The translations under genes and the position numbers were made by a program. A stretch of DNA of 64,000 bases. Source: Mucilaginibacter sp. MD40 (GTDB taxonomy: Bacteria; Bacteroidota; Bacteroidia; Sphingobacteriales; Sphingobacteriaceae). Shown here piece after piece: positions 1 to 9,312 of the stretch (positions are counted from its first letter, which is position 1; every line of letters begins with the position of its first letter). The DNA lies in contig NZ_NRSW01000001.1 of assembly GCF_002288635.1 (NCBI RefSeq), positions 1,216,484 to 1,280,483 on the forward strand, in the 5' to 3' direction. A model generated the notes under the pieces. It worked only from the letters and a program-made list of their open reading frames with translations. It ran no database searches and was not told the origin of the DNA.

Positions 1-802
1 ATAGGAGAGATATGCTGAAACTCGACTGCACACCCATGTTTTTAAGATACTGGATATGTACAGGAGATACCGCTCTTAAATGAGAACAAGTAAGGTCAAG
101 AGGTGTAGCAGCTTGCGTGGCCGATGTAATGATGGCGCTTGGCAACACATTTACGTTTGCAATAAGGCGCGTAAGATTTTTTTTATACAGTTCGCGGGCC
201 TGTTTAGGAATGTCTGATGCGGGATAATGTAAACCAAGCCACGATGGCAGGTTATCATTTTTCGCCTCAGCAATTACTTCGCCATGGCCATCAGGTGCAA
301 AACGGTATACCATTACCCTGTCAAAGCCTATTACATTCTTTACTTGTACCGCGCTATTGTTTAACAAGCTTTGCAGATTCTTATCGGCCAGCATTTCTGA
401 AATTGACCGGCCGATAGTTTTTTGTATATCATTGTTGTGATCAGAAGCGGCTGGTTCAAATTCAAGCAGGTAGTTGTCGTCTGATATGGAAATGATGAGA
501 TGAAAGGGCTGCCCCTGTATATGAATGATAAAAGGATTGATTTGCTCGAAGCCGCTTACCTTACCAATAGTGATGAGCTGACCAATAAAACTTACCGGCT
601 CCTGCTGATCAAAATAGGGTTCAATGATCTTAACATCTTCTCCCAACAGATTTGCAGGGGCACCTTTTAAATATGCATTAACATTATCGCTATGATAGGT
701 AATGTGGCATTTATGATCAATGGCAATAAGAAAGCCATGCGATTGAATGCCTCCGGGTATGTGGATAGGCTCTCTGTCGCAATTGGTTAAATCAATAATC
801 AA
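1..802 (-). CDS. Bacteriophytochrome, N-terminal PAS and GAF part (cut by window edge)
   Basis: The reverse strand is open from about 802 to base 1 and runs off the window. It encodes the photosensory front of a red/far-red bacteriophytochrome. Visible marks are a Cys at residue 8 followed by REPIHIPGGIQSHG (PAS domain; this Cys is the usual biliverdin attachment site) and the signature PASDIP with SHLRAVSPVH in the GAF domain (the His contacts the chromophore). The PHY domain and any histidine kinase lie outside the window. There is no in-frame ATG; TTG codons at 802, 835 and 862 are possible starts, and 802 is closest to the family N-terminus. An in-frame stop lies just upstream of 862. The family call is firm; the start is uncertain. 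Confidence 0.9.
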   Translation of the reverse strand, partial: MIIDLTNCDREPIHIPGGIQSHGFLIAIDHKCHITYHSDNVNAYLKGAPANLLGEDVKIIEPYFDQQEPVSFIGQLITIGKVSGFEQINPFIIHIQGQPFHLIISISDDNYLLEFEPAASDHNNDIQKTIGRSISEMLADKNLQSLLNNSAVQVKNVIGFDRVMVYRFAPDGHGEVIAEAKNDNLPSWLGLHYPASDIPKQARELYKKNLTRLIANVNVLPSAIITSATQAATPLDLTCSHLRAVSPVHIQYLKNMGVQSSFSISLL

Positions 803-963
803 AGGATATGTATTAATGGTAAAATAATTAATCAAATATGAAAAAATATCCGATTTGTACAATCACTCATAGTATATTTATTCAGTTATAAATACAACTA
901 TTAATAACTGCTTGTAACTAAACAATAAGCCTGCCAACCAAAAAATGTTTAAAATTTTTGCCG

Positions 964-1347
964 ATGATAAAACCTGTAGATACCAACGCCTATATCGCCT
1001 CGTTTCCTGATGATATCCGGATGAAGCTTGAAGAGCTGCGGAATGCTATTATACAAGCCGCGCCGCACGCAACCGAAACGATCAGTTATGGTATGCCTGC
1101 GTATAAGCAGCATGGTATCCTTGTTTATTTTGCAGCACAAAGTAAGCATATTGGCTTTTATCCCGGTGCAAAAGCCATTGAAGTTTTTGCAAATGAATTA
1201 ACACCTTACGATACGTCCAAAGGTACAATCAGGTTTCTTATCGACGCGCCTTTACCGCTTGACCTTGTTGCCCGAATTACCCAATTCAGGGTGAAAGATG
1301 ACCAGGCGTTGTTTGAGCTTAAACAGATCAAAAAGAGAAAAAAATAA
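964..1347 (+). CDS. DUF1801 (YdhG/Fra-like) small protein
   Basis: A 127-residue protein of the DUF1801 family, which includes YdhG and Fra-type iron chaperone-like proteins. It shows the family pattern of an N-terminal helical segment (IASFPDDIRMKLEELR), then ETISYGMPAYK, then a KHIGFYPG strand and a C-terminal lysine-rich tail. The exact role is not established for most members. I chose ATG at 964; a TTG two codons earlier is less likely. It faces the GH42 gene tail to tail with a 25-bp gap. It is probably cytosolic and monocistronic. Confidence 0.8.
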   Translation: MIKPVDTNAYIASFPDDIRMKLEELRNAIIQAAPHATETISYGMPAYKQHGILVYFAAQSKHIGFYPGAKAIEVFANELTPYDTSKGTIRFLIDAPLPLDLVARITQFRVKDDQALFELKQIKKRKK

Positions 1348-1372
1348 TATTGGCAACTGCTAACTGAAGTTA

Positions 1373-3346
1373 TCAGCGAGCCTTATCACCATACCATTTT
1401 ATCACCATGGTTTCTTCCGACCCAATGCTGACGTAATGGCTGCCTGTTTTGCCGCCACCATCCGCAAATAATACCGATGGTTGCAAGGTCTCGTTGGCAG
1501 GTATAATTTTAAATTCACGGTGGCTGCCTGATTTATTAACGATGATGGTAACATAAGCGTTTACGCTTTTTAATGTTTTCATAACCAGGCCCGGCTGTGG
1601 TTGCTCAAACCGGAAAGGGCAGCGGTTAATTATGTCAGCAAAGGCATTAGCTATAAAGTTATTCAGTTCGGAGTAGTTATTATATATACGACTGCCCAGT
1701 CCAGCAAGCGTAGGGATATACCAGGCTGTACCTTTGCCGTAAGAGTTTTTTGTGGCGTAAATTACTCCGTTGCTTTCGCCTATAACTTCGGCATTAATGG
1801 GCTTTAACTGCCCGATCCATTGATATGCCGGCAGGTTAGCGTTATCAACCAAGATCTCCTGCATATCGTCAATGGCCTTATACTCCAAAATATCAGCGCC
1901 TAAAACATCACTTAGTGGGAAACCAAGCCGGGTGGTGGCTACCGCGTTTTCGTCATAGTAAGCGGATAAACCTTCTAACAACAACTTGCCGCCGTGCTGT
2001 ACAAAGTGATGAAGAAAGGGCCAGTATTTGGAAGGTATGGCTATCTGGTGTGCCAGGATAATGGCAGTACCGCTGTAATCGTCCCTGCTAAAATCAAATT
2101 CGCTTATTTCCTTAAAGTTTGCCTGTAGGCCGGCTTCGCTCAAGGCTTCAAAATAAGCTATGGCTGATTTCATTACCCCACCTACATCCCGGCCTTCATA
2201 GCTCTTACCGCCCATTTGCAGGGTTTTCTCTACCCATAATGATTCGCGGGTGTAAAGAATATGTATGCCCGATTCTACCTCGCGGGCAGCGTCAAAGAAA
2301 GCTTGCTCATGGTTAACTACATCTATCACGCGGGTTGCCGCAGTAAAACGGTCTGATGGTTCGTTGTAATAATTGAGCATAGCCCATTCACCGGCTTCGA
2401 TGCCGGAAGAGCGCGGGTTTAGGCACCAGAAGATAGCGCCACGGCTCTCGCTGCCGATAGCTATCCACAGCCACTGGGCAATTTCATGAGCTGTAGGGCA
2501 CAGCGCCAGAAAGCCGCTGTAAGTATTATTACCACCCTGCAGTTCGGTCATAAACCAGGGGATTTCACCAGCGCCTGATCGTATGATCTCGCAGTTTGCC
2601 GCTACGGCAAGCGCGTATTTTTCTCGTGTAAAGTACTCAAAATGCCAGCTGGCGTGTGCCGAGCCGCCTAAGCTGGTGAGGAAGCGACGCCATGCCGGGA
2701 AATCATATTCGGCCACGTTTTTAAAAATAGCATGATTGTTTACGTGAATAATGCTATCAGGGTGGTGTTTGTAAATTTCGTCGCGCAGCCAGTTCAGGAA
2801 CCAGGTATTGTAGTAAAGATGGAAGCGTTCGTCGGCGAAGTCAAAATGATCGTACCCGCCACTGTTGTACGCCACCTGTTGTTGCATATCGGCCCATTCC
2901 TTGTACTTATCCGTAGCATATTGCTCCTGAGGAAAGTGCCCTACTCCGGGTTCGTTTACCGGTACCCAGCCGTAGCACGACGGCAAGTGTTTGAAGTGGT
3001 TAACTACCTTATCAATGTATCGTTCAATGGCGCTGAGATGGTCGGCGTCTTTCGGAAATTTTAAGCCGCCAAGGTCGGTAAATGCTGTGCGGGGGAACAG
3101 GTTACCGTAAACTTTTATGCCGTATTTTCCGGCTGCTTCATAGGCGGTATCAAACAGCGAAAAATCCCAGGTGCCATCACTGCGGAGCATATAGTTTTCA
3201 AACAGGCGTACACGTGTAACCTGCATGCCGGCCTCATATAACCTGCGGAACCAAATATCTATCTCCTCCGCGGTTTGTCCGGGTTCAATAAATACCTCGG
3301 CGCCAAATAAAATAGGGGCAGCCTGCTGTTTTAAATGATCATCCAT
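1373..3346 (-). CDS. Glycoside hydrolase family 42-type beta-galactosidase
   Basis: A 657-residue enzyme with the layout of GH42 beta-galactosidases: a TIM-barrel catalytic domain (about 10-390), a trimerisation/glutamine-amidotransferase-like domain (about 390-590) and a small C-terminal beta domain. The likely acid/base is Glu132 in WVPVNEPG and the likely nucleophile is Glu269 in WFMTELQGG. No signal peptide is visible, so it should act in the cytoplasm on imported beta-galactosides. No SusC/SusD or transporter gene adjoins it, so substrate cannot be inferred from context. The ATG at 3346 gives a normal family N-terminus (PILFGAEVFIEP). Confidence 0.85.
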   Translation of the reverse strand: MDDHLKQQAAPILFGAEVFIEPGQTAEEIDIWFRRLYEAGMQVTRVRLFENYMLRSDGTWDFSLFDTAYEAAGKYGIKVYGNLFPRTAFTDLGGLKFPKDADHLSAIERYIDKVVNHFKHLPSCYGWVPVNEPGVGHFPQEQYATDKYKEWADMQQQVAYNSGGYDHFDFADERFHLYYNTWFLNWLRDEIYKHHPDSIIHVNNHAIFKNVAEYDFPAWRRFLTSLGGSAHASWHFEYFTREKYALAVAANCEIIRSGAGEIPWFMTELQGGNNTYSGFLALCPTAHEIAQWLWIAIGSESRGAIFWCLNPRSSGIEAGEWAMLNYYNEPSDRFTAATRVIDVVNHEQAFFDAAREVESGIHILYTRESLWVEKTLQMGGKSYEGRDVGGVMKSAIAYFEALSEAGLQANFKEISEFDFSRDDYSGTAIILAHQIAIPSKYWPFLHHFVQHGGKLLLEGLSAYYDENAVATTRLGFPLSDVLGADILEYKAIDDMQEILVDNANLPAYQWIGQLKPINAEVIGESNGVIYATKNSYGKGTAWYIPTLAGLGSRIYNNYSELNNFIANAFADIINRCPFRFEQPQPGLVMKTLKSVNAYVTIIVNKSGSHREFKIIPANETLQPSVLFADGGGKTGSHYVSIGSEETMVIKWYGDKAR

Positions 3347-3416
3347 TACGTAAAAAGGGTTAGTCCCCGGTTAATAATAACCTGTTATTACGTCAATGGT
3401 TTGCTATTGCAGCCGG

Positions 3417-3848
3417 TTACGACTGTATGTAGCTGTGCAGTTGTTCAATGGTTTCTTTTTGGGAATGTATGGTTTCATACACCACATCATTAATGGAGAT
3501 GATGCCGCATAGGCGCTGTTCGCGGTCAAAAACAGGAAGGTAACGAATATTTCGCTCACTCATGATGAGCATGCAATCGTCCACAGATGATTCGGGGGTA
3601 ATATGCGGGAGGCCGTTGCTCATGATCTCACCGGCAGTGGTATCATCAGAGTGTTTACCCATTAATATGATCTTTCGGGCATAGTCGCGTTCGGTTACCA
3701 AGCCGGCATATTCGCCATTTTGTGTTACCACTACCGAGCCGATATTTTTATCAGCCATCAGTTTTAAAACATTTAAAACGGTGGTTTCGGCAGCAACGGC
3801 AATAACATTGCTGCCTTTACGGGCAAGTATGTGCTTTACGCTCTTCAT
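3417..3848 (-). CDS. Stand-alone two-CBS-domain protein
   Basis: A 143-residue protein made of two CBS motifs (about 8-62 and 72-130), recognised by GSVVVTQNGEYAGLVTERD and by RYLPVFDREQRLCGIIS. Paired CBS motifs form a Bateman module that usually binds adenine nucleotides and changes the activity of a partner. The partner cannot be told from sequence. The gene sits between GH42 and pdeM on the same strand, but gaps of about 70-80 bp make a shared operon uncertain. It lacks membrane segments and a signal peptide. Confidence 0.88.
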   Translation of the reverse strand: MKSVKHILARKGSNVIAVAAETTVLNVLKLMADKNIGSVVVTQNGEYAGLVTERDYARKIILMGKHSDDTTAGEIMSNGLPHITPESSVDDCMLIMSERNIRYLPVFDREQRLCGIISINDVVYETIHSQKETIEQLHSYIQS

Positions 3849-3926
3849 AACAAAAGATTAATTGATTACCTTAAGTTACAAATAACTAATAGAAAAACAA
3901 GTACTTATGTTTTTTATTGTGACTTA

Positions 3927-4589
3927 TCAGCCAATGGCAATTACCTTATCTTTCAGAACGCCAAAGATACGGTCGGTTTTGTGGCTTAATATGGCCACCT
4001 TGCCGGTAAATTTACCGAATGATGGTAGTATGGCCTGGTTTTTACCAAAAGCGAAACAAGGCAGGGTTATACTTTGCCTGCCACGGCCAACCAGGTTTAC
4101 GCCGGGGTGTATGTGCCCACATAATACATAACCGCCATCTGCCTTTTTAGTAGCATCAGGCAGGGGGTGGTGCAGCATTAGGAAAGGGCCCACCGTTAAT
4201 TCCTTGTATAGCGTTACGCCCAGCTTAAGGTAATGCTGATCGCTGATAATGTCGTGATTGCCTTTTATAAGAATGATCTCCAGTTTTGGAAACTGACTGC
4301 GCCATAGCACAAACCAATCCCAGTCGTTATTCATATCGCTGTGAAAAAGGTCGCCAAGGAAATAGACCCTTTCGGGTCGGTGTTCATAGATCAGGTCCGA
4401 CAGCGCGGCCAGGTCGTCCTGCTCCATATTGCGGGGTATGGCAATACCGGCTTTACGGAAATGCCCTACCTTGCCAAAATGTACATCGGCGGCAATCAAA
4501 GCGTTTTGCTGTTTCCAGTAAATGGCTTTTTGTGGTAGCAATAAAAGGTCCTGATCTAAAAATTGGAAAGTTGTACCCGCACTTATCAT
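3927..4589 (-). CDS. pdeM: Ligase-associated DNA damage response endonuclease PdeM
   Basis: A calcineurin-like metallophosphoesterase of about 220 residues. Metal-binding motifs appear in order: ADVHFGK, LGDLFHSD, GNHD, HHP and CGHIHPG. Length and motif spacing match the PdeM subfamily, which is normally encoded with an ATP-dependent DNA ligase, a helicase and an exonuclease in a repair set. None of those partners is in the window, so here it is separated from its set. I use ATG 4589 rather than TTG 4601, because a -7 box (TATCTTTG, minus strand, 4599-4606) lies immediately upstream and would leave TTG 4601 outside the transcript. Confidence 0.85.
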   Translation of the reverse strand: MISAGTTFQFLDQDLLLLPQKAIYWKQQNALIAADVHFGKVGHFRKAGIAIPRNMEQDDLAALSDLIYEHRPERVYFLGDLFHSDMNNDWDWFVLWRSQFPKLEIILIKGNHDIISDQHYLKLGVTLYKELTVGPFLMLHHPLPDATKKADGGYVLCGHIHPGVNLVGRGRQSITLPCFAFGKNQAILPSFGKFTGKVAILSHKTDRIFGVLKDKVIAIG

Positions 4590-4598
4590 AATCAAATG

Positions 4599-4606
4599 CA
4601 AAGATA
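4599..4606 (-). promoter_or_regulatory. -7 promoter box of pdeM
   Basis: On the minus strand this reads TATCTTTG, a perfect match to the Bacteroidota -7 box TAnnTTTG. It lies in the short gap after the rlmN stop codon and only 9 bases from the pdeM ATG. pdeM therefore probably has its own promoter and an extremely short 5' leader. A clear -33 TTG is not obvious. Confidence 0.5.
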
Positions 4607-4611
4607 AAGGT

Positions 4612-5685
4612 TTAAGCTAACTGCTCCTTTTCCTTCTCTTTTTCGTTAATGGCCAATTGCCCGCAAGCCGCATCAATATCTTTGCCACGGCTGCGGCGTA
4701 TATTGGTGGTAATGCCTTGTTTGCGCAGGTAATCGGCAAAAGCTTCAATGCGGTCTTCCCCGGCGTTTAAGAAGCTGGCAAATGAGATAGGGTTGTACTC
4801 AATAATATTTACCTTGCAGGGCAGGTGCCTACAGAACCGCGCCAGTTCTTCGGCATCTTTCAGCGTGTCGTTCACACCATCAAAAACAATGTATTCGTAG
4901 GTAACCGGGTTTTTGGTTTTGGCGAAATAATACTTTAAAGCATCGGCCAAGGCTTTTAGTGAGTTTTGCTCGTTAATGGGCATAATGGCATTTCGCTTTT
5001 CGTCATTAGCGGCATGCAGGGAAAGGGCCAGGTTAAATTTCACTTTATCATCGCCCAGTTTACGTATCATTTTGGCAATGCCCGCGGTTGATACGGTAAT
5101 GCGCTTAGCTGCCATATTAAGGCCATCATCAGCGGTAATGCGTTCTATTGATTTTAAAACGTTGGCATAATTAAGCAGGGGCTCGCCCATACCCATATAA
5201 ACAATATTGGAGAGCGGGATGCCATAGTTTTCACGTGCCTGCTGGTCAATCAAAACCACCTGGTCGTAAATTTCATCTGGGTTAAGGTTGCGTTTGCGTT
5301 CCATATAACCGGTAGCGCAAAATTTACAGGTAAGGCTACAGCCTACCTGTGATGAAACGCAGGCCGTCATACGGTCGGGCGTAGGTATCAAAACCCCCTC
5401 AATTAAATGGCTATCGTGTAATATAAAAGAATTTTTTATAGTTTTATCAGCACTAATTTGCGATGAATTTACCTGTACGTTATTAATTGTAAAGGTTTCG
5501 TTAAGTTTGGTGCGAAGTTCTTTCGAAATATTGCTCATGTGATCAAAAGATATGCACGATTTTTTCCATAGCCATTCGTACACTTGCTTTGCGCGGAAAG
5601 GTTTCTCATCCAGGGCAATAAAGTGTTTTTGCAGACTCTCGAGGGTCAGGCTGCGGATGTCTATTTTATCTTTTTTGTTGTTCAC
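4612..5685 (-). CDS. rlmN: Dual-specificity rRNA/tRNA adenine C2-methyltransferase RlmN
   Basis: A 357-residue radical SAM enzyme that methylates C2 of A2503 in 23S rRNA and A37 in some tRNAs. The Fe-S cysteines are C116, C120 and C123 in GCSLTCKFCATG. The second catalytic Cys is in DAACGQL near the C-terminus, and the family segment KPFRAKQVYEWLWKKS is at 28-43. The start is GTG at 5685; no other start codon occurs before the conserved DIRSLTL segment. A -7 box lies only 4 bases upstream, so the mRNA may be leaderless or nearly so. Confidence 0.95.
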   Translation of the reverse strand: MNNKKDKIDIRSLTLESLQKHFIALDEKPFRAKQVYEWLWKKSCISFDHMSNISKELRTKLNETFTINNVQVNSSQISADKTIKNSFILHDSHLIEGVLIPTPDRMTACVSSQVGCSLTCKFCATGYMERKRNLNPDEIYDQVVLIDQQARENYGIPLSNIVYMGMGEPLLNYANVLKSIERITADDGLNMAAKRITVSTAGIAKMIRKLGDDKVKFNLALSLHAANDEKRNAIMPINEQNSLKALADALKYYFAKTKNPVTYEYIVFDGVNDTLKDAEELARFCRHLPCKVNIIEYNPISFASFLNAGEDRIEAFADYLRKQGITTNIRRSRGKDIDAACGQLAINEKEKEKEQLA

Positions 5686-5689
5686 ATTA

Positions 5690-5697
5690 CAAAAGTA
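5690..5697 (-). promoter_or_regulatory. -7 promoter box of rlmN
   Basis: On the minus strand this reads TACTTTTG, a perfect TAnnTTTG -7 box. It ends 4 bases before the GTG start codon of rlmN. Normal spacing puts transcription start at or next to the GTG. Confidence 0.5.
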
Positions 5698-5773
5698 CTT
5701 AAATTTAAAAAATCTGTTCTTAATTTAAAGTCATTCTTTTTTCAGATTAAAAACAATAACTAAAGGTTAATTG

Positions 5774-5781
5774 TAATTTTG
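5774..5781 (+). promoter_or_regulatory. -7 promoter box of the amidohydrolase gene
   Basis: TAATTTTG matches the Bacteroidota -7 box TAnnTTTG and would give a leader of about 40 bases before ATG 5827. An AAGGAG stretch follows at 5795-5800, but it is too far from ATG 5827 to be its ribosome site. Confidence 0.45.
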
Positions 5782-5826
5782 GGAAAGTGAGTTTAAGGAG
5801 ACATTGCTGATGCCAAGTTTTATTTG

Positions 5827-6999
5827 ATGAAAAGTTTTAAAGCCGATTACATTTTCCCTGTTTGTGCCGATCCCGTAAAGAATGGAATTGTTACTGTGGA
5901 TGACTATGGGAAAGTCATCTCCATTACTGATGAAAATAACCCGCCGGCTCCTGGTGCCCATATTGAGCATGTAAATGGCGTTATAGTGCCGGGTTTCATC
6001 AATACACATTGCCATACCGAGCTTTCACACCTCCGCGGCAGAATTGCTCAGGGCGATGGCTTGATCAGTTTTATTAAAGACATCCTCGCGCTGCGTGAAA
6101 TGCGCAGGGAAGATATCCTGGAAGCAGCTAAAGCCGCCGACCAGGAAATGTACGATAACGGCATTGTAGCAGTAGGCGATATTTCAAATACCGTAAATAC
6201 GGTTGATATAAAAGCCGCCAGCAAGCTGTACTACCACACTTTTGTAGAAATATTGGGATTTTTACCCGAACGTGCTGAAGCGGTTTTTAACCAGGCGCTT
6301 GAAACTTTAGAACAGTTTAAACCTCAGCCATCATCCGTAACCGCGCATGCGCCCTACACGGTTTCGAAGGAATTATTTAAGCTGATCAAAAAATACAGTG
6401 ATACCGGCCATAACCTGCTGAGCATACATAACCAGGAGTGCGAGGATGAGAATAAATTTTATCGATATAAACTTGGCGGATTTATCGACTTATACAAACA
6501 CCTCAATTTAAATATCGATTTCTTTAAGCCGCAGGCGCGTAACTCCTTACAGAGCATCATTCCGTTGCTTACTAACCGGCAAAAAATATTAATGGTGCAT
6601 AATACCTGCACCAACTTAAAGGATATTTATTTCATAAAACGTTTCGACAGGAATATTAACTGGTGTTTTTGCCCCAATGCTAACTTGTATATTGAAAAGC
6701 GGCTGCCCAAAGTAGAGCTTTTTGTGAACCAGGGCCTGAACATCACACTGGGTACCGATAGCCTGGCATCAAACAATAAGTTGTGCATCCTGAGTGAAAT
6801 GCGTATCCTTCAGCAAAATTTCCCTTCCTTATCGCTTCATACCTTACTGGAGTGGGCTACTATAAACGGAGCTCAATTTTTGGGTGTTGATGACCGCATG
6901 GGTACCATAGAGGCGGGTAAAACGCCCGGCCTTAACCTGCTAACCGGGCTTGATGGTTTTAAAATAACCGACGAAACCAAGGTGAAAAAACTGGTATAA
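5827..6999 (+). CDS. Amidohydrolase family metal-dependent deaminase
   Basis: A 390-residue TIM-barrel amidohydrolase related to the cytosine/adenosine-type deaminases, such as TrzF/MtaD/aminofutalosine deaminase-like proteins. Metal and catalytic motifs are FINTHCHTELSH, AHAPYT, LSIHNQE, MVHN and GTDSLASN. The substrate cannot be assigned from sequence. An aminofutalosine deaminase role in menaquinone synthesis is possible, but no mqn gene is nearby. ATG 5827 is preferred over the adjacent TTG 5824. It heads the rightward gene series that includes acyP and the flippase, with a 92-bp gap to acyP. Confidence 0.78.
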   Translation: MKSFKADYIFPVCADPVKNGIVTVDDYGKVISITDENNPPAPGAHIEHVNGVIVPGFINTHCHTELSHLRGRIAQGDGLISFIKDILALREMRREDILEAAKAADQEMYDNGIVAVGDISNTVNTVDIKAASKLYYHTFVEILGFLPERAEAVFNQALETLEQFKPQPSSVTAHAPYTVSKELFKLIKKYSDTGHNLLSIHNQECEDENKFYRYKLGGFIDLYKHLNLNIDFFKPQARNSLQSIIPLLTNRQKILMVHNTCTNLKDIYFIKRFDRNINWCFCPNANLYIEKRLPKVELFVNQGLNITLGTDSLASNNKLCILSEMRILQQNFPSLSLHTLLEWATINGAQFLGVDDRMGTIEAGKTPGLNLLTGLDGFKITDETKVKKLV

Positions 7000-7091
7000 T
7001 TTATTTGATCTGCTGATTTTTTTGGCTGCCTGTTGCGTTTAAAGAATGGGTTGTGCATTTTTGGAGTAATTCTCAAATCTAAAATTGCTAC

Positions 7092-7364
7092 ATGAAACAC
7101 CTGGATATTGTTGTTAAGGGTAAAGTGCAGGGCGTGTTCTTCCGCAAATCAACCAAGGCCGTTGCCGACCAATTGGGGGTGCGTGGTTTTGTGCGCAATG
7201 AGGCCAACGGTGATGTGTTTATTGCCGCCGAAGCCGATGAAGCCATTATGGAGATGTTCCTGGAATGGTGTAACGAAGGCCCGGAGGACGCCGATGTAAC
7301 CACCGTTGAAGCCCATGAGGGCGAATTAAAAAACTATCGTAATTTTGAGGTAGTTAAAAAGTAG
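7092..7364 (+). CDS. acyP: Acylphosphatase
   Basis: A 90-residue acylphosphatase that hydrolyses carboxyl-phosphate bonds such as acetyl-phosphate. The phosphate-binding loop VQGVFFRKS carries catalytic Arg18, and GFVRNEANGDV supplies catalytic Asn36. Length is normal. It lies 21 bp upstream of the flippase gene on the same strand and is probably co-transcribed with it. Confidence 0.95.
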   Translation: MKHLDIVVKGKVQGVFFRKSTKAVADQLGVRGFVRNEANGDVFIAAEADEAIMEMFLEWCNEGPEDADVTTVEAHEGELKNYRNFEVVKK

Positions 7365-7385
7365 TCATCATTACAACTATCCAAT

Positions 7386-8870
7386 TTGTCAACCGCTAAA
7401 AAATTTGCCGGGCAAACGGCTCTTTACGGGCTTAGTACTATTGCTTCGCGCACGCTGAGTTTCTTTCTAACACCTATATATACATCTACGCTCTCGGGCG
7501 GGTCGTACGGGGTGCTTACCATCATGTTCAGCTACGTATCCATCCTCAATGCGGTAATGGCTTTTGGGATGGAGACCACCTTTTTCAGGTATCTGAATAA
7601 ATATGCCGATAAGGCCCGGCAGGTTTACAACAATACCTTCGCGGTAATATTTGCCATTACTATATTATTCGTGATGGTTACTTTTCCGTTTGCCGGCCAT
7701 ATTGCGGAGCTCATACGCTCGGGCGATAAAATATCGGTGCAGGAATACGCCACCTACATCAGGCTGTTTGTAGGGGTTTTGGTAGTTGATGCCTGGTGTG
7801 TGATACCATTTGCCAAACTACGTGCCGATGGCAGGCCCGCGCGTTACGGCATGATCAAGTTTGTCAACATCGCCGTATTTATTACCCTTAACCTTACCTT
7901 CTTACTCATACTTCCATGGTGGACAGCCCACCACATGGCAGGTACCGCCTTTATTGATCAATGGTTTGTAAAAGGCTGGGTAGGTTATATCTTTCTATCA
8001 AATTTGGTAGCCAGCATCGTATCGTTTATCCAGTTATTGCCCGAGGTATTAAAGCTAAGTGCTGACTTTGACAAGCCAATGCTCAAGGAAATGTTCAGTT
8101 ATAGCTGGCCGGTATTGATAGCCAACCTGTCTTTCCTGGTGAATGAAAACCTGGATAAGCTTCTGCTGAGCAAAATGCTGCCGCAAAATATAAGCGTGCG
8201 CGAGGTAGGCATCTACGGGGCTTGTGCCAAGATATCCATCTTCCTGAGCATATTTGTACAAGCCTTCCGCCTGGGAGCCGAGCCTTTCTTTTTTAACCAC
8301 GCCAAAAACAAAAATGCAGGCCAAACCTACGCCCGCATTATGGATTATTTTGTGATCGTGGTGGCCATAATTTTTGTAGCGTTGGTGGCCAATATAGAGA
8401 TCCTAAAATACTTTGTGCGAAACCGGAGCTTTTGGGTTGGCTTAAATGTGGTGCCACCTTTAGTATTTGGGTACGTTTGCCTGGGTATTTACATGAACTT
8501 ATCGGTGTGGTATAAACTGTCAGACCAAACACGCTATGGCTTGTACATATCAGGTATCGGGGCTATTCTTACCATCATATTAAATGTGGTATTTATTCCT
8601 AAATACAGTTATATGGCATCCGCCTGGATATCACTTGCCGCCTATGCCACCATGATGGTGCTATCTTATTTGTGGGGGCAAAAGAATTACCCCATACCCT
8701 ACAACCTTAAAAAGAACCTGGTATACATCATTATATCCATCATACTGGTATATTTATCATTCACGGTTTTCCACCGGAATATATTTATAGGTAACGGTTT
8801 ATTGATACTGTTTGGATTGGGCGCTTTATACACAGAGCGTAATGAATTAAAAGCGATATTAAAGAAATGA
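7386..8870 (+). CDS. Polysaccharide flippase (MOP/Wzx-like exporter)
   Basis: A 494-residue integral membrane protein with about 12-14 hydrophobic segments spread over its length. Its opening ([18 protein letters not shown]) is typical of the oligosaccharide flippase family of the MOP superfamily. Such proteins flip lipid-linked sugars across the inner membrane. No glycosyltransferase cluster adjoins it, so its substrate is unknown. The start is TTG 7386; no ATG is available before the conserved N-terminus. Its last 4 bases overlap the dut start (ATGA), a sign of translational coupling. Confidence 0.85.
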   Translation: MSTAKKFAGQTALYGLSTIASRTLSFFLTPIYTSTLSGGSYGVLTIMFSYVSILNAVMAFGMETTFFRYLNKYADKARQVYNNTFAVIFAITILFVMVTFPFAGHIAELIRSGDKISVQEYATYIRLFVGVLVVDAWCVIPFAKLRADGRPARYGMIKFVNIAVFITLNLTFLLILPWWTAHHMAGTAFIDQWFVKGWVGYIFLSNLVASIVSFIQLLPEVLKLSADFDKPMLKEMFSYSWPVLIANLSFLVNENLDKLLLSKMLPQNISVREVGIYGACAKISIFLSIFVQAFRLGAEPFFFNHAKNKNAGQTYARIMDYFVIVVAIIFVALVANIEILKYFVRNRSFWVGLNVVPPLVFGYVCLGIYMNLSVWYKLSDQTRYGLYISGIGAILTIILNVVFIPKYSYMASAWISLAAYATMMVLSYLWGQKNYPIPYNLKKNLVYIIISIILVYLSFTVFHRNIFIGNGLLILFGLGALYTERNELKAILKK

Positions 8871-9301
8871 ACGTAAGGATAATCAATAAGTCTGCTAACA
8901 TATTGCCTGCTTATGAAACGCTGCATTCCGCCGGGATGGACCTTCGTGCCAGCCTGGAAAGTACGGTGATTTTAAAACCGCTGGAGCGTAAGCTGATACC
9001 TACCGGTTTGCATATAGAGCTGCCCGAAGGCTACGAGGCGCAGATAAGGCCGCGCAGCGGCCTGGCGTTTAAGCATGGTATTGGTATTGTTAACTCGCCG
9101 GGAACTATTGATGCTGACTATCGCGGTGAGATCAAGGTTTTGCTGGTCAATCTTTCCGATCAGGACTTTGAGATCAATACGGGCGACCGTATCGCGCAAA
9201 TGGTAGTAGCCCGGCACGAGCGCGTTAATTGGGTAGAAGCTAATGAACTGGGCGAAACCGCCAGGGGATATGGCGGTTATGGACATACCGGAATAGGTTA
9301 A
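8867..9301 (+). CDS. dut: dUTP diphosphatase
   Basis: A 144-residue trimeric dUTPase that converts dUTP to dUMP and pyrophosphate, limiting uracil in DNA and feeding dTMP synthesis. All five motifs are present: [33 protein letters not shown] and the P-loop-like [10 protein letters not shown] at the C-terminus. It overlaps the flippase stop by 4 bp and is 11 bp from the TPR gene, placing it within an operon with envelope proteins. Confidence 0.97.
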   Translation: MNVRIINKSANILPAYETLHSAGMDLRASLESTVILKPLERKLIPTGLHIELPEGYEAQIRPRSGLAFKHGIGIVNSPGTIDADYRGEIKVLLVNLSDQDFEINTGDRIAQMVVARHERVNWVEANELGETARGYGGYGHTGIG

Positions 9302-9312
9302 TTTAAGCAGGG

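Noticed and set aside
5795..5830. AAGGAG followed by a five-codon ORF (ATG at 5810) whose stop overlaps the amidohydrolase start
   Set aside because: It could be a leader peptide, but five codons without regulatory residues and without a comparison set are not enough to call it.
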